Positions 9,088 through 18,017 of a DNA stretch of 18,833 bases are shown one piece after another. Position 1 is the stretch's first letter. Each line of letters begins with the position of its first letter. A program made the translations under genes and the position numbers. The notes beneath the pieces are model-generated. The model saw only the letters and a program-made list of their open reading frames with translations. It searched no databases and was not told where the DNA came from. Origin of the DNA: Brachionus koreanus (taxonomy: Eukaryota > Rotifera > Eurotatoria > Ploima > Brachionidae); assembly GCA_016987375.1 (NCBI GenBank), contig PJRA01000048.1:271439-290271 (forward strand), written 5' to 3'.

Positions 9088-10310
9088 TAACACGTTGAAC
9101 TATAAATTAGATGAACTTAATGCGACTGATCTTTTATTTAACTATAACATTACATTCATCTCTGAAACATGGTTCAATGAGCAATCAATTGTTAATTTGG
9201 ACAATTATTCATGTTTCAACAAAAATAGGTAAAATAAGACTTGTGGTTGTGTATGCATTTACATTAGGAACGATCTGAAAGCCTCAGAAATTGATTTAAA
9301 TTGTAATTGTAATGAATTCTCTCAGCCTAATATTGACTAGTCCAGTGATAGACAGGAATAAAAGTGAAGATATAGACTGTATTATCAACGCATGTTATCT
9401 GTTCAAAAACAAATAATTTGACTGCTTGATCATTTGTGGTGATTTTAAGCGCGCCAATTTAAAGTGGAATGGCCATGGTGACTGGTACTATAATCATGCA
9501 AGCGAGGGTGAGAGAGAGTTCCTCAATCTAGTAAGTGACAATTTTCTTTATCAAAATGTGAGCTGTCCCACTTTCCATCTAGATGATGAGGAACAAACGT
9601 CAACATTAGACTTAATAATCTAAAAACTGGCCCAGTATTATGATAGACAGAGGACATTTGATGATCTCTTGAAATTATTTGTATAAAAATAATGAACAGA
9701 TATAAAAAACCTTTGATAAAATTTTTAATTTTAAAATTAAATTGTTAATTTTTATATTTTATTTATGGTATTAAATTTTTGTCTTAAAAATAAATTAATT
9801 AATCAATTCCAAGATGGATTTATTCCTCACAAATGGTGTACTACAAACCTACTCGAAAGTCTTGTTTATTTGACACATCAAATATTTCTAGGCAATCAAG
9901 TGGATGTACTGTACACAGATTTCTTTTAAGCTTTCGATAGAGTAAATCACTCAAACTTTTATTTAAACTTAAACACTTTGGCATTGACGGAATGTTATTA
10001 AAATGGATTGAATCGTTTTTTAGTCATTGTAAACAAATAGTTGTAGTTAGTAAAACAGAATCCGAATGGCTTAATGCAATTAGTGGTGTACCACAAGACT
10101 CTGTCCTCGGTCAATTGTTTATCACAATTTTTGTTAATTATTTGCCCAACAGATTAAAAAAGAAATGTCTGCTTTATGCAGTTGACTCCATGATATTCTG
10201 TATTATCGAATTGTATTTTTTGCACATAATCTGTTGTCAGATTTTATGCATTTTAAGCGTTGCAATAAACCACTTTTCTATACTATATTTCAAAGCACAT
10301 TGTTGAGTGC
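9088..10310 (+). pseudogene. decayed LINE ORF2: APE-type endonuclease plus truncated reverse transcriptase
   Basis: The first half (9088-9623) is an APE-type endonuclease. It reads LDELNATDLLFNYNITFISETW with the catalytic-type ET, then CIYIRNDLKAS, then LIICGDFKRANLKWNG (the GDFN-type motif) and ending TSTLDLII, the SxLDLI block. The second half (about 9808-10310) is the RT: FQDGFIPHKWCT, VDVLYTDFF-stop-AFDRVNH (motif A with an internal stop), SGVPQDSVLGQLF (motif B, G to D) and CLLYAVDSMIF (motif C). Motif C, normally YADD, reads YAVD, so one catalytic Asp is lost. The normal EN-RT linker and early RT are missing between about 9624 and 9800, where only AT-rich sequence stands. Several stops and frame changes confirm it is inactive. 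Confidence 0.85.
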
Positions 10311-11349
10311 ATTAAAGACAAAAACGTTCCTAAGATTTTTTTTTTATTTTACTCCAAAGCTATTAAGAAAAAAGTTTTATTTATAAAAAAAATGAACTGT
10401 TATTTAAATGAATTATTTAAATGCTTTTTGTTCGTAGATTTAACTATTCAATTAGAAATTAGATAAATTTTCTAATTATGGTTTTAAAATTATTTTGAAA
10501 AAATTACCCAAAATAAAAATGAACTATTTTTAGAAACTAATAAAGCCCGGCTAATTTCTCATTAAAATTTCAAATGAGATTATTTAGATAAATCAAACTT
10601 TTTTGAAAATATATTCATTTTTAATAAAATTACAATCAAAAATATTAGCTAATAAGAGCCATATTTTAAAATTTTATGAATACATGATAAAACTCAAGTT
10701 TCGACTTTTCTAAAAGGGGTCTAAAAAACCCGTCGGGCGTTCTAGTGTTAAATAATTGAGTTTTTTAATTGAATTGTTTGCTTAATTAAAAAAAAAAAAC
10801 TATCGATCATTTTCCTATTGCTAGATTAGAAAAAAATTATTTCCAAAAAAATAAAGCTTTAAATGATTGATTTGTTTAATTTTAAAAATAATTGCACCTT
10901 TTTTTTAATTAGCGTAAACACTTGCAAACAGGCTCCCCACCATAAGACTTTCAATGACTTTTAAAGCAATAAAAACCAAGATCTTGGATCTATTTTAAAA
11001 TAAGCTATTCGAACTAAATTTTGTGTCAGTCACTAGTGTTAATGGGATTTAGTTAAACAGTGCATTTTTAACTAATACTTAATTTTATTTTAAAAGCATG
11101 AACAAATTTAAATTTATTTTTTTCATTATTCACTACATAATAAAAATTTTTATTTTTTAAAATAAATTCATTTTAAAATTAGAGTTTAACTACTTTATTT
11201 TGAATATAATAATTTTAATCAAAAAAAAAAACAAAAAAAAATAAAAATTTAGTTATATATGAAAAATTAGTTAAATTATAGTCTAAATAAAGGATAAGCT
11301 TTGTGGTTAATTTTGAGAATTTGCGATTTAGCCAAAACAGCTTATCGAC
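10311..11349. other. AT-rich spacer with a possible piggyBac-type transposon end
   Basis: No gene recognised. A short GC-rich island at 10717-10747 ends in CCCGTCGGGCGTTCTAGTG immediately followed by TTAA (10748-10751). Read on minus this is TTAA then CACTAGAACGCCC, the form of a piggyBac-superfamily end. A second CTAGTGTTAA occurs at about 11031-11040. No transposase lies between them. Downstream of the EF-hand gene stop, an AATAAA on minus is at 11199-11194. Confidence 0.35.
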
Positions 11350-12044
11350 TTAGAGATCTAATCCCATATTGACTACATGGCCTTGCTCTTCGTTGGTGAA
11401 AAATTGTTTCATAAATTCGCTGAACAAATTATAGTCCATTTTTTTCTTGCCACTTTCGGTGATGAAATCATAGGCTTTTTTGGCAGCTTCTTCATCTATT
11501 TCCCATGTAGACATCATGACCACAAATTCTTCCTTCAATACATTTCTGTCGTCAAAAAACTCATTGGCTCTGAACAAAGCCTTGTGTAAGCCTTCATACC
11601 ACTCGGGAAAAGCGTTTTTTTGTCTGACATGCATAATTATATCGTTCATTACATCTAGCCATTCATCCAAGTCAATGGCACCGTCCTGGTTAGCATCACC
11701 TACTTCGCACAAGTCGGCAAAGTACTTTTGAAAGTTTTGCTCCAAACGTTTTCTCAATATTTTTAGACGAGAGTTCTTCTCGGCATCTTCCTTTGGCACT
11801 ATGCTCTCAACAGCTGCCAAAAAGTCATCCCATGTCACAACACCATCATTGTTGGTATCTTAAAATAAATAAAAATTAGCCACAAAAGCTCCTAAACATA
11901 CACACACTCATTAATGTTGGTTTTAGTTGTATATTTATTCAATATACACTTGTATGCAAACAAAAACCAATTACCTAAAGTCAAATTGTAGTATTTTCTC
12001 AATTTTTTTTCCAAAGTTTGATTTTTAATTTGATCTCGTGGCAT
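11350..12044 (-). CDS. calexcitin-like EF-hand calcium-binding protein
   Basis: Two exons, 12044-11975 and 11858-11350, joined across a 116-nt GT-AG intron, give a 192-residue protein, the usual length for calexcitin and sarcoplasmic calcium-binding proteins. The split codon (G/AT) creates Asp24, the first residue of EF loop 1 (24-35, D-T-N-N-D-G-V-V-T-W-D-D), so the splice rebuilds a canonical loop. EF loop 2 is at 78-89 (D-A-N-Q-D-G-A-I-D-L-D-E) and is fully canonical. The third (about 126-136) and fourth (about 157-168) sites lack the Asp ladder and probably do not bind calcium. The order WDDF, DEW, PEWYEGL and the C-terminal EFMKQFFTNEEQG match calexcitin-type proteins, cytosolic calcium sensors or buffers in invertebrate neurons and muscle. 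A TATAAATA at 12160-12153 could be its TATA box. The stop is TAA at 11352-11350. Confidence 0.9.
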
Positions 12045-12152
12045 TTTTTCTTTTTTTTGATTTATTGCTATTAAAAGTTTCTTTATTAAACTATCTTGTA
12101 GATTTTGTTGCTTTCTTAAAACGTTTGATAGAAAAACCAAACTATCGATGAG

Positions 12153-12160
12153 TATTTATA
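12153..12160 (-). promoter_or_regulatory. possible TATA box of the calexcitin-like gene
   Basis: TATAAATA on minus begins 5 nt after the stop codon of the upstream small gene and about 109 nt before the calexcitin-like ATG. If used, it argues for a separate promoter and against polycistronic transcription. In DNA this AT-rich, a chance match is quite possible. Confidence 0.3.
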
Positions 12161-12164
12161 CAAG

Positions 12165-12531
12165 CTATTCTTCTCGATTTATCTCACTAAGATATTCTTC
12201 GAGCTTAACAGATACTTGCTCTCGCGAAATGAATGGATATTTACTAAATTTAGCATAGTTTTTCCTAAACAAGAACAATTTCTCAATTTGGATTGGCTCA
12301 AGATCAGCCTTCTAGAAGAGAAATTCAATCAGCACTAAAATAATTAGAATACTGATGTTATCTGAGAGCAATAAAGTTAACAAAAGCAGAATAATTTATT
12401 CTTTCCAATAGGGTCTTCTTTTTCCTTGTAACCTAATTTTTAAATAAATTACATTAATTAAACAAACAAATTATCTATTCCAATCTTTGATCTGCACTTA
12501 TTATTCGAGATCAAATTACTTTCTCATTCAT
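12165..12531 (-). CDS. unrecognised small lysine-rich protein (69 aa, three exons)
   Basis: Not in any single long frame; rebuilt from 12531-12520, 12432-12382 and 12311-12165. All introns are phase 0 and GT-AG (87 and 70 nt). The product starts MNEK, continues VTRKKKTLLERINYSAF, then KADLEPIQIEKLFLFRKNYAKFS and ends YLSEINREE with TAG at 12167-12165. The last exon is the strongest part: 48 codons of balanced, protein-like composition after CTCTTCTAG. The second donor (TTTT/GTTAAC) is weak, and an alternative acceptor at TATTTTAG brings in stops. The protein is charged, probably helical, with no signal peptide or membrane segment, so a soluble role is likely. I do not know its family. It lies between RPL28 and the calexcitin-like gene on the same strand; an AATAAA on minus (12087-12082) could be its poly(A) signal. 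Confidence 0.5.
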
Positions 12532-12594
12532 CCAGGTCTAATTAAACATGAAAAAAAAAAAAAGAAAAAAAATGAAAAAAAAACATTTTAGCAA

Positions 12595-12605
12595 TTTATT
12601 TTATT
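12595..12605 (-). terminator. overlapping poly(A) signals of RPL28
   Basis: Minus strand reads AATAAAATAAA at 12605-12595, two overlapping canonical AATAAA hexamers starting 36 nt after the RPL28 stop codon. This is a typical distance for a short ribosomal-protein 3' UTR. Confidence 0.6.
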
Positions 12606-12641
12606 AACACTTTAAGACTTGTAGTAAAAATCTAAAAATGT

Positions 12642-13375
12642 TTAATCTTTTTTGGCAGCAGTTGTTTTGGCTGCTGGTGCAGCTTTGGTTCTCTGAGCAC
12701 GCATCAAAGCGCTGGCTCGTCTCAAAGCAGCCATTTTCAAGTCTTTTCGGTATTTGGTTTTGCGCAAAGTGTTTCTAATCTTGTTCAAAACGCGTCTTGG
12801 TCCAGACGAGGTCTTGAAATTGACTGTGTTCAAATTTTTGCTTGGCTTGTTTCGGAAGCTGGTTTTGCGGGTGGTCAAAACAATGCCATCGCCCTCTTTT
12901 GTTGGAGCAACTCTGACAGTCTTTTCTTGCACCAGTCCGCTGTATCGGAAAGAATTTTTACCTTTCAAATTGTTTGCTTCCTAAAAAAATAAAATTGTAA
13001 ATTTTTAAATTTTTTCTAAATAAAAAAATTGCAAAGCCCTCATATTAATTTTTCAAAAAAAGTATCAGCATCTAAAGTGTACAAAACTCTTTATGATCGC
13101 TACTACCAAGAAAATTTAATCATAGGGCTTTAAATAAACTAAAAACAGAGACAAGTCCTTCATAAAAATAAAATTCATCATTAAGAGTAAAAATAGCCTT
13201 AAGTTCGCTACTACCAAAATTTATTTTAATCCCAAGGAGATTTTATATTTTAGAAAACAAACAAAAAAATAAAAAGCCGAAACGTACATACAGTTGTGAA
13301 TGTTTGGCCATGAGCACCTTTTAACAAAAAAGCCGAGTTGTTCCTTACAACCATCCATTGCAAGTGCGAGGACAT
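12642..13375 (-). CDS. RPL28: 60S ribosomal protein L28 (eL28)
   Basis: Two exons, 13375-13292 (28 codons) and 12980-12642, joined in phase 0 across a 311-nt GT-AG intron, give 140 residues; animal L28 is about 137. The N-terminus reads MSSHLQWMVVRNNSAFLLK, the hallmark L28 start. Across the splice, TFTT joins EANNLKGKNSFRYSGLV, matching the family's NNLKxxNSFRYxGL block. KYRKDLKMAALRRASALMR near the C-terminus is the conserved KYRxDLxxAAxRRASA block. The tail is Ala/Lys-rich. The protein is a structural component of the large cytosolic ribosomal subunit. The start is set by the conserved MSSHLQW; a TTTTTATAG acceptor-like site lies 24 nt upstream, so a 5' UTR intron or trans-splice site is possible. 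The intron carries two related hairpins annotated separately. Confidence 0.97.
13033..13131 (-). ncRNA. candidate intronic small-RNA hairpin 1 (microRNA- or snoRNA-like)
   Basis: In the RPL28 intron, host strand. The ends AAAGCCCT and AGGGCTTT pair perfectly. The arms then continue as an imperfect stem (ATGATTAAATTTTC opposite GAAAAATTAATATG), an internal loop, and a second paired block that includes TAGTAGCGATCATAAAG opposite CTTTAGATGCTGATACT with small bulges. A loop of about 7 nt sits near 13080. The 5' arm holds the 13-mer TTGGTAGTAGCGA (13109-13097), shared with hairpin 2. Length (99 nt) and shape fit a miRNA precursor. Right inside the terminal stem are ATGATTA and ATGA, one mismatch each from box C and box D, so a C/D snoRNA is the alternative; ribosomal-protein introns often host those. 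Expression is not shown. Confidence 0.4.
13156..13238 (-). ncRNA. candidate intronic small-RNA hairpin 2, paralogue of hairpin 1
   Basis: An 83-nt hairpin 24 nt upstream (host sense) of hairpin 1 in the same intron. Terminal stem TCCTT/AAGGA is followed by a paired block (ATTAAAATAAATT opposite AATTTTATTTTTAT, with a bulge), a large asymmetric loop, then CTTAAG paired near the tip. The same 13-mer TTGGTAGTAGCGA lies in its 5' arm (13217-13205), preceded as in hairpin 1 by GATTAAA a few bases before. Outside the 13-mer the copies are clearly diverged although still alignable, so the 13-mer is the most constrained part. Pairing opposite the 13-mer is weaker here than in hairpin 1, which lowers confidence in a miRNA reading. 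Confidence 0.35.
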
Positions 13376-15189
13376 TTTGAACTCTTGTTGATTTTATCTA
13401 TAAAAATAAAGGAACATTGCTTTAACAAGTGCCTTATGGGGCTAAGAAAAAAGCTTGAAGAACATGGAAAAAGATTTCAATTTTTATTTTAATATTTTTG
13501 ATCGCTCTGCTTGCAAAGTGAGAGCACGTTTTGAAAAAATCTTATTTCAAGCATTTCGGAGAGTATATGCATTGAGCTGAGTTTTTTTTTTTTTTACAAA
13601 AATAAAAATTAAAATAATTTGCAATATGAATTTTTTTGTTTTCATTCTAGAAACTGATTTTAAATCAGTTTAAGAAAATTAAAATTTTTGTCTTAAAATT
13701 AAAATTTAATTAACATAAAATTAGGCTTATTGTTGAACTAGATTTTAGAAGCAGATTTTGGTCTAGACAAATAGATAATGAATTTAAATGTTCAAGCAGT
13801 ATTTTTATCAATTTTGTTTTGTTATTCCAAGAATCTTTTCAAAGAAAATCAAACTTCAAATTCGAGTATTTACAAAGATTGATTTTTAATTAATTACTTT
13901 GTTGATATGGTCGCTTTCAATTTCAAACGCGGATTTAACAAAGCTTCTTTTTTTTTATTAATTAAAATTAAAGATATAAGTATACTTTTTTTGCATATTT
14001 TTTACCTAAAATAAAATCTTTAATTTAAATTTTATTTTTGTCTTTTTTTTTTTTAATTTAGTTAAATTCCATTGATTAAAAAGGGCAACAGACCAAATTG
14101 CTTTAATTTTTTAAAACTATTTTACCAAAGTTAGTTTCAATTTATCAAAAAGGAAATGTATTTGTTCAATTTGCATGTGAATTTCACAATAGCGCTGATT
14201 TTTTCTATAAATATTTTTTCTTAATTACTAGAAACATTTTTAAAAGAATTTTTATCAGATTTTTTTGTTGCCTAATCAAATATAATAAGCTAATCATTAA
14301 TTCGATTTGTTTATTAAATTCATTAAGACAAGATAACGAAAATAAAAAATGAAATTAGAAATTAAATATTGTTGAAAGAAGATAAACAATTATTAGCTTC
14401 AAAAAAAATGGATTAAGGTTTAAAAATTGCTTGATTTGAGGCTTTCAATTGATGATATTTCTTAAAAGCTTTTTCTTAGCATTTCCAATTGAGTTAGATA
14501 ATTAGTATTCAATTTCAACTAGAAAAAAAAAAGATTAAAGGCAAGAGATTTACAAAAATTTTAGTTAGTTGAAATATGATTTTGACAATATGAAAGAGCT
14601 TACGTCAAAATATTAAAAAAAAGGCTTGTTTAATCATTGTCGGCACGATTTTGCCAACGATTGCTTAGATTAAAATTTTCCACATATGTAATAATAGACT
14701 TACAAAGATAGTTTAAAATTTTTTTACAAATTTTAAAAAAATCATCAATTTCTAAAAACTGAGACAAATTTTTTAAACTTAACTTAATTTAAAAAAGCTT
14801 AAACAAACTAAAAATATTTACTTAGAATAAGTGATTAAAAAATTTAAAAATTTAAAAAAAATTTATAACAAAAGACTTTGACTGCTAAAAGCTATCAGAA
14901 TGGAGTCATAAAAATTAAGTATTTGAAACTAAATAAAATAAGCAAAATGAAAAAGATTAAAGATTTTTAAATTTTCATTTTTCTAGATTTTTTTCGGCAA
15001 AATTTTAGAAATTTTTTAATTTTATTTTATTTTTCAAATATTTTGAGAGAGTTTTTTTAATTTTTTGAAAAATTGCTCAAAAAAATCTAAAAGCATGAAA
15101 ACGTAAAAATAATAATAATAACAATAGTTAATTTTTTAAAATCAAATTTAGCTTAGCTAAACTGACAAAGCTGGAAAACAAACGTAGTC
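13376..15189. other. RPL28 5' flank, then AT-rich spacer
   Basis: No gene recognised. The first ~200 bases should hold the RPL28 promoter. Within it, at 13504-13525, is an interrupted palindrome GCTCT-g-CTT-gca-AAG-tg-AGAGC, about 130 nt upstream of the start codon. The remainder to about 15189 is A/T runs with no protein-like frame. Confidence 0.5.
13504..13525. promoter_or_regulatory. interrupted palindrome upstream of RPL28
   Basis: GCTCT and AGAGC enclose CTT/AAG arms around GCA. Its two-fold symmetry, GC content against an AT-rich background and position about 130 nt before the RPL28 ATG make a transcription-factor site plausible. No factor is assigned. Confidence 0.25.
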
Positions 15190-15605
15190 CCGCTATAGTA
15201 GACCTTTCATTTTTTTTGTTTCTACCGACATTGTTCTGTCGGTTTTATAACTGGTTGGTTGAACTTGAAGTGACGGCCGACGTTGGCAGCACATTCCATT
15301 TGTTCACTGCTACCAGTTTGATAGAAAGTTTCGCCTTGCTTCACATTTTGTTAGCTGTGAGCATATGCGATGCTTTGTTCCCCTTACTCCTCCACTTGGT
15401 CATTCATTATTCACTGAGCTCATGAGTTTTGCATCGTAGTACCAATTAACATGATTGTACTTTTTGTCGATTTTATAGAATTGAATAAGATCCCCACGCT
15501 CTCGCCTATCTTCCAGAGTTTCTAATCCCAAGTTAGCTAATCTTGACTCATAAGTTTCGTTGCTCGTCTTTGTACTTGTTCCAGTCTTCTTTTAGTAAGA
15601 TTTTT
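15190..15605 (-). pseudogene. LINE ORF2 C-terminal fragment
   Basis: Minus-strand frames give the C-terminal domain of a CR1/jockey-type LINE ORF2 without endonuclease or RT core. In order: RRLEQVQRRATKL (about 15595-15555), then after a one-base shift YESRLANLGLETLEDRRERG and DLIQFYKIDKKYNHVNWYYD, then after a stop RICSQLTKCEARRNFLSN, and after another shift VAVNKWNVLPTSAVTSSS. These are the conserved L..LGL.TLE.RR.RGDLI and WN.LP blocks. Two shifts and an in-frame stop (after SSVNNE) show it is dead. It shares VQRRATKL with the fragment at the right edge of the window, so both may come from one family. Truncation to the 3' end is typical of incomplete target-primed reverse transcription. 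Confidence 0.85.
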
Positions 15606-16673
15606 CTTAATCTACATTCACTTCTATACTTAGAATTTATAATTTTTTTAAAAGTTTTTCAATCAAGATTAACTTGGTAGGATTATAATTCCTTTGCAGT
15701 GTGGTAATGATAGAAGAGAAATCAAATTTACAATTAAATAAATAGTTTGGACTACATTGAAGTAAATGACCAAAATTTGATGCGGAGACAAAGATTCATG
15801 AGTAGCAAAACATAGTCAAGTGTTGTTGATAAATCTACATATGATGAAATATTTAAAGACATTAAAAATAGACTTTAACATTGAAAGTATTGTTCATTTA
15901 TTTTGAAGGAATCGGTTGTTAAAAGTTAAAAAAAAAAGATATTATTTCAATTAATAACTCCATAGTTCCAAAATCATTTCATAAATTTTCAAATTTTTTG
16001 AAAATCATTTAATCCAAGACTAAATAATCCCATCATCAATGAGATATAGCTTAGATAAAATAAAAAAAGAAAATAATCGATTATCATCGGTTTTCTCTAG
16101 TTATAACTATTTTAAAAAAGATTTAAGTAAATGCCATATTCCATTTTAACAAGTTTTGTTCGATTTCTTTAAATTGTTTTTTTATTTTTTGTATCTTTGA
16201 AAGCTATATTGTTTAAGATTTTAAAATTTATACTTAATTAAACAAATAAACTTTTAAATCTCGTTTTCATTTTCAAGATTTATGAAAATTTTTGTCAAAT
16301 AAGATGGTTGTTCTCTAATGAAGAACTGGAAAAAAAAATTTGAAAATTAAATCGCCAAGTCTTGTTATATCATTCACTCTTTTTTGAAATTTAAACCAAA
16401 GCTAAGTAAATTCATATATTGTTTCAGGATTCATCATTTACAAAAAGAACAGAATGAACAATTTGACGATAATTTTAATAGATTTTTCATTTATTAACTT
16501 ATATTTAAACAATTTTTACCGGCCTATAGCTTATTGAATATCTAAACAGGTTATATAAATACCTAATTTAGTTATTAAAAATAAATAAATATTTAATAAA
16601 TAGTCGGGTATTCGACTCCATTGTGTTTTATAAACTAAGGCCCCATTTTTCCTAAGACAAACTCATTTTACCT
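15606..16673. other. spacer, no gene recognised
   Basis: Mostly A/T-rich. A plus frame near 15780-15878 reads some protein-like sequence (VVDKSTYDEIFKDIKNRL) with a stop just before it; too short to call. Near 16601-16622, GTCGGGTATTCGACTCC resembles a tRNA T arm but has two extra bases and no A box. Confidence 0.4.
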
Positions 16674-16696
16674 AACGGGTGAGTCACAATGTTTTG

Positions 16697-17315
16697 CAAA
16701 ATATTCAAATCAAGATTTTAATATGATCAGAAAATCGGACAAGGCTGAAATTTTAAAAAAATTATAAACATTTTAGCTTTGTATTTTTTTTTAAGTTTGG
16801 TTTTTGATTAGTGCATTGCATGGGTGCTCCAGGCCTTCAGGTGCACCTGGTACCCTTTGAAGAGATTGTCCCCAGCCTTTATTTTTTCTTTATATTTATT
16901 AATAATGTAAATTATGAATAATTTAGCTATTTAAAACACTACATATCTTAATTTTCTGATTATCAATTCTTAAAATAATGTAAAAATACTACAAAAAATG
17001 CACTTTTTTAGGCATGTTTGAAAAAATAGAAAAAAACGAATATTGACTTATAGCTAACGATAGGAGTGTTCGATTTTTACCAAAATTTGTACCAGTATCT
17101 ATTTATGTAAGATAAATATTCACTAACAAAATTTGGGACGATTAGACTAACCAAAAAGTTTTAAGGCTAAAAAATTACATTAAAAAAGTATCTTAAGGTC
17201 AACCCCTAACCATTAGAGGTATTCTTCATTAATTTTTTTGTCTTAGGTATTTTTTTAAAGATTAATTATTAAGCTATCTAAAAATCCTTAAAACACAAGT
17301 AATGCATTACTTGAT
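16697..17315. other. non-coding part of the mariner element, with a GC-rich palindrome
   Basis: No coding frame. At 16822-16855 lies GGGTGCTCCAGG...CCTGGTACCC, an imperfect stem, and within it the perfect 12-bp palindrome CAGGTGCACCTG (16838-16849). This is one of the few GC-rich spots in the window. Confidence 0.45.
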
Positions 17316-18017
17316 TTAAAAAAAATCTAAACAAAACTTAAACTTGGACAATTTATATTTATTTAGATAATAGTTTCCATTTGCCATTTCTATAGCTCTT
17401 ACTCTTTTATTAAAACTTTCTATTGCTTTTTTTACCTCTTCCATCTTAATCTTTTCAAAGCTTTTAGTAATTTCATATTTTAATTCCTCTTGACTGGTAT
17501 CAGGCTTTAAACGCATATTTGATACGACTGCATTCCAAAAGTAAAAATCTAATGGATCTAGATCTGGTGAATTCGCAGGCCAATGATCTTTATCAAGGAA
17601 TTTAAACATGTGATCCTTACACCATTTTTGAGTTGTGTTCGAAGTATGAGCTTTAGCTCCATCTTGTTGGAAAACAAATTTGGTTGTGCCTAACAATCTC
17701 AAACCTTTCTCTTTTTGCAAATGGAAGAATCCGTCTTTTGTAATAGCAAGAATCTATTTTTATCCCTAAATCCAAAACAGAAAATTAATTTTTATTATAA
17801 ATTTTCTTTTAATGAATTAACCTTTTTCAACAAAATAAGGTTTTGTTGGACCTTTTACTGTTAAACCTGCCCAAACCATCAAGCTCTTAGGATATTTTAA
17901 AAGTTTTTTAAAACCTAATAGAATTTAGTATTTATTAATTAATTTAAATCTGAGATATAAGATACCTTCTTTTCGATTCGCTTCTTCTCTTGAATAAGCG
18001 TAAACTAAACAAAACAT
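17316..18017 (-). pseudogene. DD37D mariner-superfamily transposase, C-terminal half, with two introns and a frameshift
   Basis: Three coding blocks join in phase. 18017-17966 reads VYAYSREEANRKE. 17914-17822 reads KKLLKYPKSLMVWAGLT and GPTKPYFVEK. From 17765 it reads GIKIDSCYYKRRILPFAKRE, then a one-base frameshift (about 17740-17700) leads into KGLRLLGTTKFVFQQDGAKAH and on to a TAA at 17318-17316. The introns, 17965-17915 (51 nt) and 17821-17766 (56 nt), are GT-AG. The second catalytic Asp is in FQQDGA; the third is the Asp in SPDLDPLDFYFW, with 37 residues between, the DD37D signature of maT-type elements. The first catalytic Asp and the helix-turn-helix region should lie before VYAYS and are absent. 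Both remaining catalytic residues are intact, but truncation and the frameshift make it non-functional. Confidence 0.85.

Noticed and set aside
11377..11731. Two plus ORFs of 70 and 83 residues
   Set aside because: Antisense to the calexcitin-like exon 2, which has clear EF-hand motifs.
12045..12140. Upstream extension of calexcitin-like exon 1 to an ATG at 12140
   Set aside because: The extra residues have no counterpart in the family; the ATG at 12044 gives the expected N-terminal helix and length.
12754..12984. 76-residue plus ORF
   Set aside because: Antisense to RPL28 exon 2.
13033..13238. H/ACA snoRNA reading of the two intronic hairpins as one molecule
   Set aside because: No ANANNA hinge between the hairpins and no ACA box after the second; they are paralogous copies, not two halves of one RNA.
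15107..15126. Short AAT-type microsatellite
   Set aside because: Too short and expected by chance in sequence this AT-rich; no CRISPR-like or long tandem array was seen anywhere.
15216..15425. 69-residue plus ORF with hydrophobic stretches
   Set aside because: Antisense to the LINE C-terminal fragment on minus; apparent hydrophobicity comes from that.
16601..16622. tRNA T-arm-like GTCGGGTATTCGACTCC
   Set aside because: Two extra bases in the B box, no A box upstream, no cloverleaf.
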